Below are positions 38,901 to 51,200 of a stretch of 64,000 nt of DNA, one piece after another (the stretch's first letter is position 1; every line of letters begins with the position of its first letter). A program made the translations under genes and the position numbers. Below the pieces are notes generated by a model. It did not search any database, was not told the origin of the DNA, and saw only the letters and a list, made by a program, of their open reading frames with translations. Origin of the DNA: Akebia trifoliata (taxonomy: Eukaryota > Streptophyta > Magnoliopsida > Ranunculales > Lardizabalaceae); NCBI GenBank assembly GCA_017979445.1, contig CM030717.1, positions 17,657,288-17,721,287 on the forward strand. Direction: 5' to 3'.

Positions 38901-40473
38901 GGAAGAAGAAGATGATGACTTTGCACAGTTAGCTCGCAGGTTACTCACTCACTACTCAACTCTTAAGGGTTATTTTTCTTAGAGGAACTAGATACCAGTC
39001 CCACTTTAGGAAATTTGCCTCATTGAAACATGGTTTGATTAGACAACACTTCCATTTGATCTCATTCTTCCAATCAGACTAAATGGTAGAGGCCCATAAA
39101 ACTAGATATATCTCTTATTATTACATTTTCTTTTAATCAAAAATATGTTTTTGCAGATCGTCTAGTCAAGGCCTATTTAATAAGAGAGCTTCTATTGGCA
39201 CCCCAACTCTTACTTATTACACCCCAATTTCTTAAGTTATTTATCACACCCCAATTAAAGATTAAAACTCACTCTTCAAACATTACCAAGGTTTGGCTCT
39301 AATTATAATCTCAACATTACAAAACATTATTGCACTCATTCAAACAATTTTAGTAGTTGTTTACAAATATGATAAGGCTTGTATGAGATCATAAACCCAA
39401 ACAATAGAAATCTAGCAAAAAACAAAAAAAATGAGAGTTTCTATTGACACTGCAACTTTTACTTATTCTCAATCATTAACTAATGTTCTTTATTTTAAAT
39501 TGGGGTGCAATAAGTAAAAGTTGGGGTGCCAATAGCAGCTCTCCCTACAGTGTCATTTTTATGACTATGATCTTGTATCCTTAACAGTCTAGCTAACAAA
39601 AGCCTTATGTCTCCCCTTAATGGTCTGGTTTTTTGTAAATGCAGGCGTACCAAGAACACTTCCATGCTTTCTGAAAGCACATATACCGGAGTTAGTGATG
39701 TAGCTGCTTCATCAAGCACGAGTGGTGTCATGGCTTCGACAATAGAAGCAACCCCAGTAGCAGCCTCATCCTCCAATCCAAGTAATGTATTGGCTTTGCC
39801 AGCCCCACCAAATCCAGTTAGGACTACTGCGAAAGAGCAAGACATGATTGACCTTTTGAGCATCACCTTGTCAACAACCTCAACCTCACCCCATACCCCA
39901 CTTACCCCTCCATCAACCTCTAACCAAACCATGCAACACGTACCGGTTTCCCCCACCACACAAGGTCATCCTTATGGGCCCCAACCTACCTTCGGAAATC
40001 AAGGGCAGATGTCATATGGAAACTATATCGCCCCATGGAGCCAACCACAACCACAACCACAACCACAACTACAACCTCAATTTCCTCAATACTCCACCAA
40101 CTACCCGCCCCCACCATGGGCGATAGCCCCCGTTAATTCAAACCAGAATCCCGTATCTTCTGCATTTTTGACACCTCATGCCAATGCTCCATCTTCCTAC
40201 TTGCCCATGCATGCAGCTAGACCGTTGCAGACCTACAACTCATTTCCGGCTAGAGGAAATAATGGGCCGACTATTTACGGAGAAGCTCAGGTGAGCTTGA
40301 CCCAACAGTCTTCATCAAGTCATGCACCTACTGGACACAAGCCGTTCATTCCCTCTTACAGATTATTTGAAGATCTGAATGTTCTCGGGAATGCTGATGG
40401 TGGGGGACTTAAGACAACGAACAACACATCCTCTAGCATGTCTGGCCCAAGTATGGTGGGTGGGAGGAAGTGA
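29912..40473 (+). CDS. TOL: TOM1-like (TOL) protein: VHS-GAT ubiquitin-cargo adaptor, nine exons, 606 aa
   Basis: Exons are 29912-30021, 30465-30543, 30790-30888, 34370-34483, 34778-34941, 35043-35124, 36655-36740, 38682-38939 and 39645-40473. All have GT-AG borders, phases agree and the total is 1821 nt including TGA. Residues about 8-145 are the VHS domain ([52 protein letters not shown]). Residues about 176-270 are the GAT domain ([61 protein letters not shown]). An acidic [16 protein letters not shown] follows, then a disordered Pro/Gln/Ser-rich tail with IDLLS near residue 400, which may be a clathrin-box-like site. The family binds ubiquitinated plasma-membrane cargo and passes it to ESCRT for vacuolar degradation, replacing the ESCRT-0 that plants lack. 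The length fits the longer TOLs (TOL3/TOL6/TOL9 type), but the paralogue is not decided. The ATG gives the family's usual N-terminus. Introns 3, 6, 7 and 8 carry mobile elements, and the exons are intact. Confidence 0.93.
30925..31984 (-). mobile_element. 5'-truncated LINE in TOL intron 3, with 17-bp target duplication
   Basis: The direct repeat TTGGTTTCTATAATTTT occurs at 30925-30941 and 31968-31984. Between them, on the minus strand, is the 3' end of a LINE ORF2. It has [12 protein letters not shown] near 31950, then an open piece (31756-31202) with the zf-RVT zinc-binding region ([40 protein letters not shown]). A frame-changed tail (31295-31083) follows, and the element ends in a poly(A), seen as T-run 30938-30953 on the + strand. 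The truncated 5' end, poly(A) and long duplication are the marks of target-primed reverse transcription. Confidence 0.88.
32228..32252. repeat. (TG)n microsatellite in TOL intron 3
   Basis: A run of about twelve TG units, preceded by a T-run. Confidence 0.9.
33051..33227. mobile_element. 177-bp foldback MITE in TOL intron 3
   Basis: The terminal inverted repeats are TTGTTAACATGTGCCC and (reverse) TTGTTAACACGTGCCC. Pairing continues through AAGGGCRCACATTA, ATGCATTAARTACAC and GGAAATAAGT into the centre. The arms are about 85 bp. No clear target duplication was seen. Confidence 0.75.
33988..34254. mobile_element. MITE copy 1 of the GAGAGCTGCTATTGG family, TOL intron 3
   Basis: It starts GAGAGCTGCTATTGGCACC and ends CCAATAGAAGATCTCT, with internal CACACCCCAATTAAAGATTAAAAC and ATTTGGGGTGTAATAA. 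The 3' inverted repeat has decayed and target duplications are unclear. Confidence 0.7.
35165..35265 (+). repeat. tRNA-derived SINE-like sequence in TOL intron 6
   Basis: ATAGCTCAGTTGGTTTGACA (box A-like, about 35177-35196) and GTGAGTTCAAGTCCAGC (box B-like, about 35221-35237) are arranged as in a tRNA gene, and an A-rich tail follows from about 35245. The stems needed for a functional tRNA are not all present, so a SINE or tRNA-derived relic is the better call. Confidence 0.55.
37005..38215 (-). mobile_element. LINE fragment (zinc-binding and RNase H region) in TOL intron 7
   Basis: Minus-strand frames 37709-37443 and 37435-37178 carry an RNase H fold of the RVT_3 type: [20 protein letters not shown] with the first catalytic Asp context, then [16 protein letters not shown], and [20 protein letters not shown]. 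Near 38030-37960 a Cys-rich piece ([11 protein letters not shown]) is the end of zf-RVT. A T-run at 37009-37016 marks the poly(A) side. CGATACATTCC occurs on both sides (about 36993-37003 and 38209-38219) and could be the target duplication, although the surrounding sequence is itself rich in that word. Confidence 0.75.
38392..38625. mobile_element. MITE copy 2 of the GAGAGCTGCTATTGG family, TOL intron 7 (3' end lost)
   Basis: It starts GAGAGCTGCTATTGGCACC. A second internal start (GAGAGAGCATCTATTGGCACC) lies at about 38551, followed by AATTGTGGTGTAATAA. The terminal inverted copy is missing. The A-run at 38526-38548 separates the two halves. Its right end is only about 55 bp from the acceptor of exon 8. 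Confidence 0.65.
39184..39543. mobile_element. MITE copy 3 of the GAGAGCTGCTATTGG family, TOL intron 8
   Basis: It starts GAGAGCTTCTATTGGCACC and ends GGTGCCAATAGCAGCTCTC, so both inverted ends are present. A second internal GAGAGTTTCTATTGAC at about 39431 makes the last 110 bp a smaller foldback by itself. No convincing target duplication was found. Confidence 0.75.
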
Positions 40474-42249
40474 ATTTCATGTGACAGTGATACTGCTATT
40501 CCCTTCCCTCTGAAATATTTGATGCAGGTTGGAGCTATTACTTACATGTGTATATTTTATGTTAATTGTGTTCGAAGCCCTTCACAGGTTAAATTATCAA
40601 TGTTACATTTTAGCCCTCACCAATGATTGCCACAAGCAAAAGCATAACTTTCATCTTTTTGTATTGGTGAGGTGCAGTGGGTCTATTTTATTATTTTGCA
40701 TCAGCCCTGCCCTTTCTAAATATCCAGGAAGAGAATGGGACTTCCCTAAAGTTTAAGTTTTTGAAAGATGACATTACAACTCCAGTGTTTTCATTGCTTG
40801 CTTGCAATAATTCACCATGGAGTCAGTAGCGAATTCCAACTCAATTTTACCCATAACATCCGTTTAGACTACTTGGACTGGATGTAGTAGATCCTCCAAG
40901 ATTTCACTAGTGCAGTTCCATGGTCCAGAACACTTCTTGTATGTTTACTTAATCAGAGTTTTTTTGTTTTTTTGTTTTGTGAGTTTCGATGAGTAGGTCT
41001 CAATATAGTTGTCTAAGATCAATTATCTGGCACTTGCTTTTACCATTTTAAGATCAGGTTTTTGTATGCTATGTATTGAAATTCAGTTGAGGCGAATCCA
41101 TGGAGAACTGATGACATGCCCCACCTGACCTGGGTTTTACTCTAATAATAGACTAGTAATCAATTACTTAAATATCAGGATTCAGGTATATGGTCTAATC
41201 AATCCATCATGTTAAGATCTCAACCCATTGTTGCAATTGTCCATGATGAATATGGAATTAATAAGCTAAAAAATAGAAAAAGGTAAATTTTTTTTTTCAA
41301 AGGGGTTCGACTGGATGGAAGAAGACTAACGTAAAACTTTTACATTCATCTTTCTTAGATACACAATAATAATATTGGTGGATCTCTCAATATCAATAAG
41401 AGTCTAAGAGATCTACAACTGTATTAGTTCTACAAAATAATTTGTTACCCTAAAAAATGTATTAAACAGCATATATCTGTATGCTACAAGCTGAAACCAG
41501 ATCCATAATGTTGAGAATTATCAAAAAAAGGAAGTCATGATCCATACCAGCAGTCTCAGCAAACCAAGAATTCCAATAATGGCAAGAAAGATACCTTTTG
41601 TTAACTTTGCTGCGATAACACCAGCCTTCACCCTTTATTCCAATTTGAGGAAAAGCCAACAGTACCATGAAGGAGAATTAGATGGGAGCTCTCTTAATTC
41701 CTTCGGTCCACCCCTTATTCTGAAAAACCTTACACAATTCACTATAGCTCACTTGGTTGATACGGCTTTGGTGGGGGTGGGCGGTGCAATTTAACAAACA
41801 AGTGCAAGATGAATAAAGCTGAGGTATTTGGAACACCACATTTATGGAGCCCAAAGATCAATATCATCACTTTCAAAGTCAGCAATGTTTAATATCCAGC
41901 ATTCCACATTTACAAATCAAGCTAAGAGAGAAGAACAAGAAAAGGGCGTGTGGGGGGACAACTAAAGAAAATATTTACAGCTTTTACCTATATATAAGAT
42001 TATTTTCAATGGTTCCCCAACCCAAGGAAACATTGTGAACCCTCCAGTTGAGGAGGGTAATGAATATATAAACATACAATTTTACATACGGACCCAACCT
42101 GTATCCCCAGATTCACTGACCAAGATGAGTTAGTGTGAGAGAGAATGATAGGCCTGACTGATGACCACAATAAAGCCACATCAAGACTGATTGACACATA
42201 CATGTTGAAGATCCCATGTATATGTATATGTACATGGGTTGGTTCATTA
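40474..42249. other. Intergenic region between the convergent TOL and RAPTOR1 genes
   Basis: It holds the 3' untranslated regions of both genes and their polyadenylation signals, which I cannot place with certainty. A minus-strand frame near 41660-41540 (a hydrophobic AGVIAAKLTKGIFLAIIGIL-like reading) is open over a short distance. It has no splice or homology support, so it is not called. Confidence 0.5.
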
Positions 42250-45200
42250 TTATGCTTGGGAGCTTTCATCCGCATAGATTGAGATACAAGCATCAGTTGC
42301 ACCAGCAGCAAGCATGGATTGGTATGGATGGAAAGTGAGGCAGCTCACGGGCCCAATCTTCTGGGCCCTGAATATTGAATATGGGATAGTGCCAAGTTGT
42401 TTGCCCTCCAAACTAAAGACTTTGATGAGCTGCTTTGCTGAACCACTTGCTATAATAGGAGCATGCCGATGAATGGCCAAGGCAGTGAGTGAGCCCCTGT
42501 GAGCATTAATGGTGAGGTAGGCATCGATTTGATTTCTGATATCCAGAAATTTAATGTCGCCAGCTTGAGATGCACATACAATCTACATAGAGATCAAATG
42601 AAACATAAGGTATCAAAACAAGTAATCCACTCAGCCAAGTAATATCCGAAATGCCCATTTTGAATAAGACCTTAGAGCACCTCCAATGCACTCTCCATCC
42701 CACTCGGCATCCCCTCTCAACTGCCATTTTGGAGAGTCAGATCCAAAATTTGTCTTGAACGCACTATCCATTCCCATTCTCCAAAATGGATAGTAGGATT
42801 TTCACTATTCATTTTGGCCAACAAGTTTGGAATCTCCAGCCACCCAACTGCTACTTTGGAGTCATTTGGATTTTAGGGCACCAACACACTAGCCACATCT
42901 AAATCAATTAAAAAAATATCTATGGATAGCACAGTTGGAGTGCACACCCCTTGAATATAAAAAACAATTATCCATAATGGAAGGGCTTGGCATTATGCCT
43001 AGTCATTTTGGACATTCCCCTTGGAGTTGCTCTTAAGAGACCACAAAGGTTCTAAAAAATCACACTTAGGCTATAATTAACAATCGAAGTGCTCCATATA
43101 CCTTTGCTGGATCTAATCCAGGTTGAAAGCCAATCCCCACGACTCTTTCTACTCTCTGCCTATGTGGTTGCGTTGTACAAACTAGCCTACAAGTTAGAAA
43201 AGGCAGATTAATCCAAGAAGGCAAGTCATGCCAAGTGAAGCAAAATAGGAATAAAAAAAACAGAGAATGTTTAAGAATGAAGATTCTGAGGAAACATAAC
43301 ATGTACCATTTTCAGTGGTGGTTTTGCTAAATTATCAGGTAGTTTTTTTTTTCTTTCTTTCGAAAGATAATTATCAGTTAGAATATGAAGTTGCTGATAA
43401 AAATTCAACATCCTTAAAAGGAAGAAGAATCCATGGCTTACATTTCCGGAGTACGGATGTCAAATAACCTGACAGAACCATCTACGTAACCAGCTGCAAA
43501 CTGACCCCTGTGAACTTCAGAAGCAGACTACAAAATGCCATGCATTAAGTGAACCAGTCAGGAATGGAAAATGCAACCATTAATGATAGAAAACAAGTGC
43601 AGACTTAAAGAATTAACTATGCTAGCTATTAAAGATTTGTAGCAAAAAGAACAGGAGAATATGCCTCTTTGCATGTATGAGAGAACTCGCTCCCTTGTGA
43701 GGAAAGTAATTGCTCTAATAAATAATCTCAAGCTGTTTCACATTAACCTATGGAATCAACTATAATTGAATCCTTAAACCAAGATACATTTTAGAATTAG
43801 AGCTGAAATGCATTGCACATGTGGCACACCACACACTAGAGGGCAACAGAAGTCCATGCAGCATAGCTGGTGGGTGTGTGTATAATTCCAGAGACACTGG
43901 CAATGTTTGTGCACATGGCAGATTTCTCGGGAACCTCTATTCCACCTTTGTACTATAATGCCACCTTAGAACTCTTTCAGCACTCCTTAGAATACTAATA
44001 TAGACTTTTGAGATCTAGATCACCAACATATAATGGCAGCAAATCCTTCAATTCTTGATGGACAATACACTCCTGAACCATTTTATCAGTGGTATATGGT
44101 GCTGAACAGAATCCTTCCTTATAGGAGTTTGTACATCTTTACTTATACGGGAGAAGGCTTTCTGGTCCAACAGTCCAAGTTGCTTTCTACCATTCTCTTT
44201 GGATATGGATCAATGCATTCATGGATCTAAGACCATTCATTTCGGAGCCTAGACAGACATGTTGATCGATCAAATGAAGAAAAAAAATAAGTGTTCATGA
44301 AACCCATACTTGGCTGGTTCCTTTACTCCTAAATAATGTCCAGGAATCATGTGTGCGTGTGTATATGCCAACAAAAGAGATGAAAATACCAATGCTGAGA
44401 TGCTGCTATCTGATGATGAAGGAATGGAATCAATAAGCTGTTCTTTATCCAGATCCCAAAGCATGATGGAAGATATCTCCCCAGAAGCATACTGGCTATG
44501 ACAAACAATAAGAGAGACCACATAAATACTAAAATTTAGTTAAAATAAAAAAAAACGAGATGATTAAGATAGAAATATCATTTATTATGGTCCACATTCT
44601 TCAAATATGCAGTTTGTACCAAATGTCCAGACTGTTGTTGCCAATCAACAACAGCATTCACACTTCGCACACCAGGTCTATGACCGTGAATTGAAGAGAA
44701 TGCAGTTACGAGTTTCTGTTTCCCCTTTAGAGTGTAGTCCTTCCATATACGAATATTTCCATCACCTATAATTAAATGACAATAGCATTAAAATCATTCT
44801 ACAATTCAATACTCTCATCAAACATACCAGCGATGAAGCTTACATGAAGCAACAAGAAGCAAGCTGTCATCTAGCTCGTTCAACAAGCAAAGCTTAGAAA
44901 CTCCTTTGATGGAAAAATTGTGGTTGTCAAAGCTGTTGAGAAGGGTAGCTTCCTCATAGTCCCATACCCTTGGATTGAAATAAAATTAGAGCAAGGATTA
45001 ATACAGAAGGAGCTGTCTAAATCCATCAATGTTCACCAAGACATGACTTAGTGTACCCAACATTTACAATTTCATCGAAGTCATATAGAAACACATTTAT
45101 AATGCTTCCACCTAGATCATTTTTCAAAGTATGTGATCAACAGTGAGAAGTGACATGTAAGACAAAGCAGAACTTCATTAACAGTATCTCAGGTTTGATG

Positions 45201-48200
45201 TGCAAAAAGTGTATCAATATAAGTAATTTAAAAAACCGTAAAGAGATGAAGCATACAACTTATTCACTGCAGCTTTGAAAAAGAAGAATGCTCATGCCTT
45301 GCACCTTTTTTGATGCTTACATCACACATCTGCACCCTATGTGCATATATTAGTAGTAATAGCTTCTTGTGTTTTGAATAATATCAACAAAAAATATTTA
45401 CCCCATGAAATATATCAACATTTTTTTCTAAATTTCTCTTCCTTACTAAATTACGCTTATTGTGTATTATTTATTATTTTTAGTGCTCATTTATAACGGA
45501 AGCCAACTAAAATTTTTTGGGACATGGTTTTGATGATGATAATGATTATTCAAAAGGGTGTGCTCATGAAATTTATGAGCCAGGTCTTGATGCTTTCACG
45601 CCATACATTAGGCCATTAAAGTGTCTCATATAACACTTCCATGTTTAAAACATTGCTAACCACTAACCAGCTTGCCTATCAAAAGAAAAAAATATATTTA
45701 TGTGAAGTATGTAACACGTTAAAATATGAAAACATTATATATGAGATTTATATAGATCTCATACATTAAGGGATGATAGATCTCAACCTTTGCTCATTAC
45801 TACCATCCTCACCCCCCTTCCCCCTTCAATCCCAATTTAATTCCAGTCACATTTGGTCATTGCAAAACACGTACAATATAAGAGTCAAAGGATGGATTTC
45901 ATCATGATAATTTACCAGTGTACATGATGAAGGTGCCAAGATTGAAGTGAACATAAGATTTACTACTGCAATCATATATCAGCATAACAAATAGTTGTAA
46001 TGTAAAATTATTTTAATCAATTATGAAGAAAGTAGCATCATTTAATAGAATTAAGAGGGAAAAGAAACAAACTAATAAGACAAAACACAACCATAAAAAT
46101 ACCTGATCCGTTCGCTCTCATCTGCAGCAATTACAACAGGAGAGAAAGGTTGCAGCAGAACTGTTTTTGTGCCCATTTCAAACTTGGTATCCCAACTAGC
46201 TATTTGATTGTTAAGCTTGATTATAGATGCTACAAAAAATAAAAATAGTAACCAAAATCACTTAATTCTTTACTAAAAAAATCATAATTAAGGGAAAAAT
46301 TAAAGCCTATTTTAATAAAGAAAAAAATCACTCACAAGAGTGTTGACATTTAGCTATACAATCCAGTGCAAATTGTTCCCTCTCTTCTCTTCTTGCCAAT
46401 ATTTCGTCATTATCATCTGCTGGGGTAAGGAGTGGCCTTGAGAAATGACCACAACTCCAATTGTAAATAGCTGACTGTGGAAGCAAACTGCGTTCCGAAA
46501 CACCCGAGGATCCACCAGAGCCTAAAAGTGGATCAGCTAAACCCGAATCTGGAGAATTCAGCAGGTGTGGTCTGAACTCTAAAGAGCAAACTCTTCTCAT
46601 TGTTAGGTAATTTTGTCGAGGGGGGCTAACAGGAGGAGTTTTAAATGTCAGAGGTAAATGACCTGTAAGAAAGTAGCCCGAGAATACAATTTATGATTAC
46701 ATATGTAATAGATAGGATGTGTTTTGATAGAAAATTAGCATCAGAACATCAGGCTAAAATGAAATTGAGACAAAAATGGCTGATTTGTGGATTGAAGATT
46801 ACAATGAGAACATTTTAGGGGTATTTTAGAAATACCCCCTGTTAAATTGGTGATATTAGGTTTACCCCCCTTGACCGTAAGTCAACGTTGCCTTTTCTTG
46901 ATTTTTTTTTTTATCGATCCTTTTCTTGATGATTTACGTGAAATAATGATTTTTTTTTTAAAATGCTCTTCAAATGCTTAAATTATTAAATCAAAATTTC
47001 ACTGTTAAATCATCAAGAAAAAGCAGCGTCGACTTATGGTCAAGGGGGGTAGAACTAATCTTGCATTTTGCAAGGGGGTAACCCTAATATCACCAATTTA
47101 ACAGGGGGGCATTTCTAAAATACCCAATGTTTAGAGAGTCAAGAATTACCTGAATGCATGTCAAACCATGAAGATGATCGTGTGAGTCCCAAAGCTGGAT
47201 CACCCAACCGAACACTGCCACCACTGAGCCACGACATCTTTGTAGACACTTGTTCAATACCAATTATGGAAAGTATTCTTCGACCAAGACCAGCAATATG
47301 AGGTGACGGATCCTTCGATAGTTTACACATGGCCAATACACACTGTGAATACAATCCATTGTCAAGAGGTCTCTGCCTTGAATGGTTAATAACCCCACTA
47401 CTAGAACTATCACTTAATAATATGCCAGAATCAGAATGTAGAGATGAATCTGATAATGGAGACCCATGCATTATTCCAGAACTCACAAGAGGGCTACTGG
47501 TGCAGACCCTTTCATCTCGACCCACGGATGTGTTATCAGTGCCAACCCTCAATATAGGACCAATTTGGAAAGGAATAGTACTTCCAGGCTGCATGTATTG
47601 GCTGGTGTTAATATTAGCCAAGGAAGGTAAGGAACTCATCAGATAGTTAGACTGCGGCTTCCAGTACGCAGCAGCAATTGACTTGAGGTGCTTATTGTGG
47701 CTGAAGGCAAAGCGTGCGAGAGCTGTAAAAATATAAACACTAGCATTCAAAATATACTCTAAAGCATCATTGAAATTTTACCACCACCTTTTCTCATACC
47801 TATGCATGTAAATGTGCATGCATGCTCACAGATGCAACAAATTATGTAAACACAGATGTCTCCATACATGTATATTTGTAAGTAAATGCAAAAACAGTAC
47901 GTGGTATCTACCAAAACAAAGGCAAGAAAAGTGGGAGAAATGTCCTTCAAAAGAAGTAGAGGAATCATTTGCAATTGAACTATAGTGAGCTATCCAGAAT
48001 CTCTAGGTACATATGTGAAAAACCTTCAGTGATTGTTTTGCAAATAACCCATGTAACGGTGTGCAACATCGGTGTGAAGTATCACAACACTGAACCCCAC
48101 AAACCTGATACAACATGCTCAGTCCATACAGTTTATTCGATATAGGGGTATCAATTGGACAGGCACGGGCTTCGCTTGATAGTTTCTAATAGTAGGCCCG

Positions 48201-51200
48201 GTCCAGTCATATATGACCCACATTGACACTCCTGAATTTCATATGCAGAAGAACTTTTTAGAATAGTTTAGACTAAGGTCCGATCAAGAAAACCTAAAGA
48301 GAACAGAAGGAAGGGAGATGCCTAAAGTGATAAGCTGTGCTAGCTATATAACTGCATTTGAAATAACTACTCACATGGCTTTGCGCAGGATAATAGATGA
48401 CTAGTGCTTTTTTGAGGAGTTCAGTTCCGGATCTTCTAGGGATTAGGCAGGCTTTTAATGACTGGGAGACTGATTTGATCTTTGACTGGTGAGTAATATT
48501 TTGTACGTGGTGTTGGATCCTTTAGGGGGGGGGGGGGGGTTCTGGTAGTGAATGGCTAGCAAGGATAGGATTTTTCGGTCAAGTCCTTTTGTCGGTCCAT
48601 GATTCATCCCAGGTTCCACTTCTCTGTCTTTCCCTGCTATTCCGATTTGGGGCCCAAGAGTTCCATCAATGTTTTCATTCTTTGAGTGATTGGCAGTTTC
48701 TTGCAAAGTTCTCACTTCAAACTCTCTCACGACATGGGGCATTTGTATGGTCAATTTATGCATTATGTGTAAATGTAATGGGGAATCAATGCCTAATCTC
48801 CCTTTGCGTTATAGAGTTGCTACCATGGTGTGGAGTGATTTCCAAGACTTGGAAGGAATGAAATAACTGCATTTTTTAGAATAAAGAGTAAGATCGCCAG
48901 GGCATTGTCATCTCTATAATCAGCTTGAGATATATCTCAAACTAACCTCCTTTCAACCAAACCAGTCTACTTCAACCTAATCCCCTTTCAACCTTCAGAT
49001 CTATCACGAAGAAGATAGGATTTTGGGAGTAGTAAAAGACGATGGATTTTTGGGTATAAAAGGATTTTTGTACCAAAAAATTGATGGTTTTTGAAAATGG
49101 AGTTTCTGACTTGACTCGGTGCATTTTCAGCTTGATTTGGCCGAGTATGCAACTTTTTACTCATTCCAGAAAGTTTTGTGGCTGAGTCAGATTGAAATCC
49201 AATCAAGTTTACTTGGCAGAGTTATGAATCAACTTGGTCGAATTTTAAAACCATGTTTTAAACAACTAAAAACATTTGAAAGCAATGGAAGCTCATACAA
49301 AGCCAAATAAATCATATGATGGAAAATTTGGAGGCTCGACTCACTTACCCACAGCGACCTCTGTCCTAACAAGTGGGCTTCCATCTGAAACAGCATTCAA
49401 AAGGCTTTTAACAATATTTAGCTCAGCCTTGACCTTTTCATCATCATCACAGTCTTCATCACCCCCAACCCCATCACTGACAGATCCAAGGACAATAAGG
49501 GTACCCATAGCAAAAACAGCAGAAGCCCTAACCTGAAACAAAGATTTAATAGAATTGCTACAAAGATGGAAGATTTAATTAGAATATTGACTAAATAAAA
49601 AATGAAGTACTAAAGAAGAAAAACCTCAGGTTGGGGCTCTGACAGTAGACGTGCTGATATTGAGGGTGCATCTGCCCGTAATCCTATTATCTGTGCTTCT
49701 GGGAAATCCTCCCACAGCTTTCCTAAACAGAGACAAAGCCATTGAAGAAGTAAGGGCTCGGTCTGTGCATCAAGTGGATTTGAAGGTTGAAGATGGTTCA
49801 AGCACACATTTATCAAATCTGATTGAATACAAGCTTCTTGTCCTCTTCTGTGCTCAGCCACAATGACAGCCAAAACAAACGCAGCCATTGAGCGTTGTTT
49901 TGGATATGCATCCATGCTATTGAGAAATCGGATGAAATATGCATGCCCCCCATCCTTCACTAGATCGACCTGACATGACTAATATTCCACAAAACAAAAC
50001 TTTTATAGTTATTTTTATAAACAGTTGGTACGGGGTAAAACAAGGAGGCAAGTGAAGAACTGCACTATGAGAAACAAGTGTAGGGAATACCAAGGAACAA
50101 ATTAGCTGAGACATGAGAAACATATCCGCTCTCATTATCTCAATCAACATCCTTTTTATCTTCTCTCTTTTAGAAATTTCAACTTACACGTTCCTTCAAA
50201 TCAGAGATGTTACTGGTCTTCCTTGTACATGACCCAAGCCATCTCAATTGACTTACAACTATTTTGTCATCTATTGGGGCTATTCCTACATATATATATA
50301 TATATTGATAGGTGGCTATTCCCATATATTTACAAATGTGTTCATTTATAATTTCACCTGTCATCAATTTTTTTTACTCAACGCCCTCACTCTACTACAA
50401 GATCTATGAATATGTTACTTCTTGATTGCACAATATTCAGCTCCAAAAAACATATTCAGTTTTGCTGTCGTCTTATAAATTTTTCCTTCAATTTAATTTG
50501 GATGTGTTGCTCACATAGCAGTCCATAGTCACCAAGTTGGAATGTGGGTTTAAAACGGCAAGGGAAAACTTCGGAAAGAAACAAAAAAAGGAAAAAGAAT
50601 GATAAAAAAATAAAAAATTATGAAAAAGAGAATATATATATATGGGGAATGCTAACTTCCAATACTTCATGGGGACATTAGCATTGTTCAACACTTTATT
50701 TCCAATAATACCCCTTCCTTTTGTCTTTTAGTGAAAAAGACAAGGCTGTATTGGTCTTTTACAAAAAAAAAAAAATGCTTGTTTACATAATAAATGCTAG
50801 AAGCATTTAAGTATTTTGAATTGAATATCTTTTTTGTAGTAAATGATTTGGCAATCAATACCAACATAATAAATGCATTTATTAATGGCATAATAAATGT
50901 ATTTATTGTGTAAAGAGTCGTGCTAGAGTGACCTCAAGCTGGAACCTCATATCACACTTCTTGATGCGAAAATGGATAGGAACCATAGATGCTTTTTCAC
51001 TCGTATCTCGATGAAAAGCATATATGGTTCCCATACACTTTCACATTAAGAAGTGCGATATGAGGTCCAGCCTGAGGTCACTTCAGCATTATTCTTGTGT
51101 AAAAGACTAACATGGCCTTGTCTTTTTCATTAAAAGGCAAAACGAGGAGGGGAATTATTGGAAAAAAAGTGTAGGACAATGCTAATGTCCCCATGAGGTC

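Noticed and set aside
38700..38948. Minus-strand frame with a Ser run
   Set aside because: It mirrors the acidic EEEEEEDDD region of TOL exon 8.
39495..39959. 154-residue minus-strand frame
   Set aside because: It is antisense to the last TOL exon, whose plus-strand reading has clear family similarity and correct splice phase.
41537..41794. Possible extra small gene between TOL and RAPTOR1
   Set aside because: The frames on both strands are short with no domain, and the region is better explained by 3' untranslated sequence.
43066..43302. Intact 78-residue minus-strand gene
   Set aside because: Only 43102-43186 is coding, as an exon of RAPTOR1; the rest is intron.
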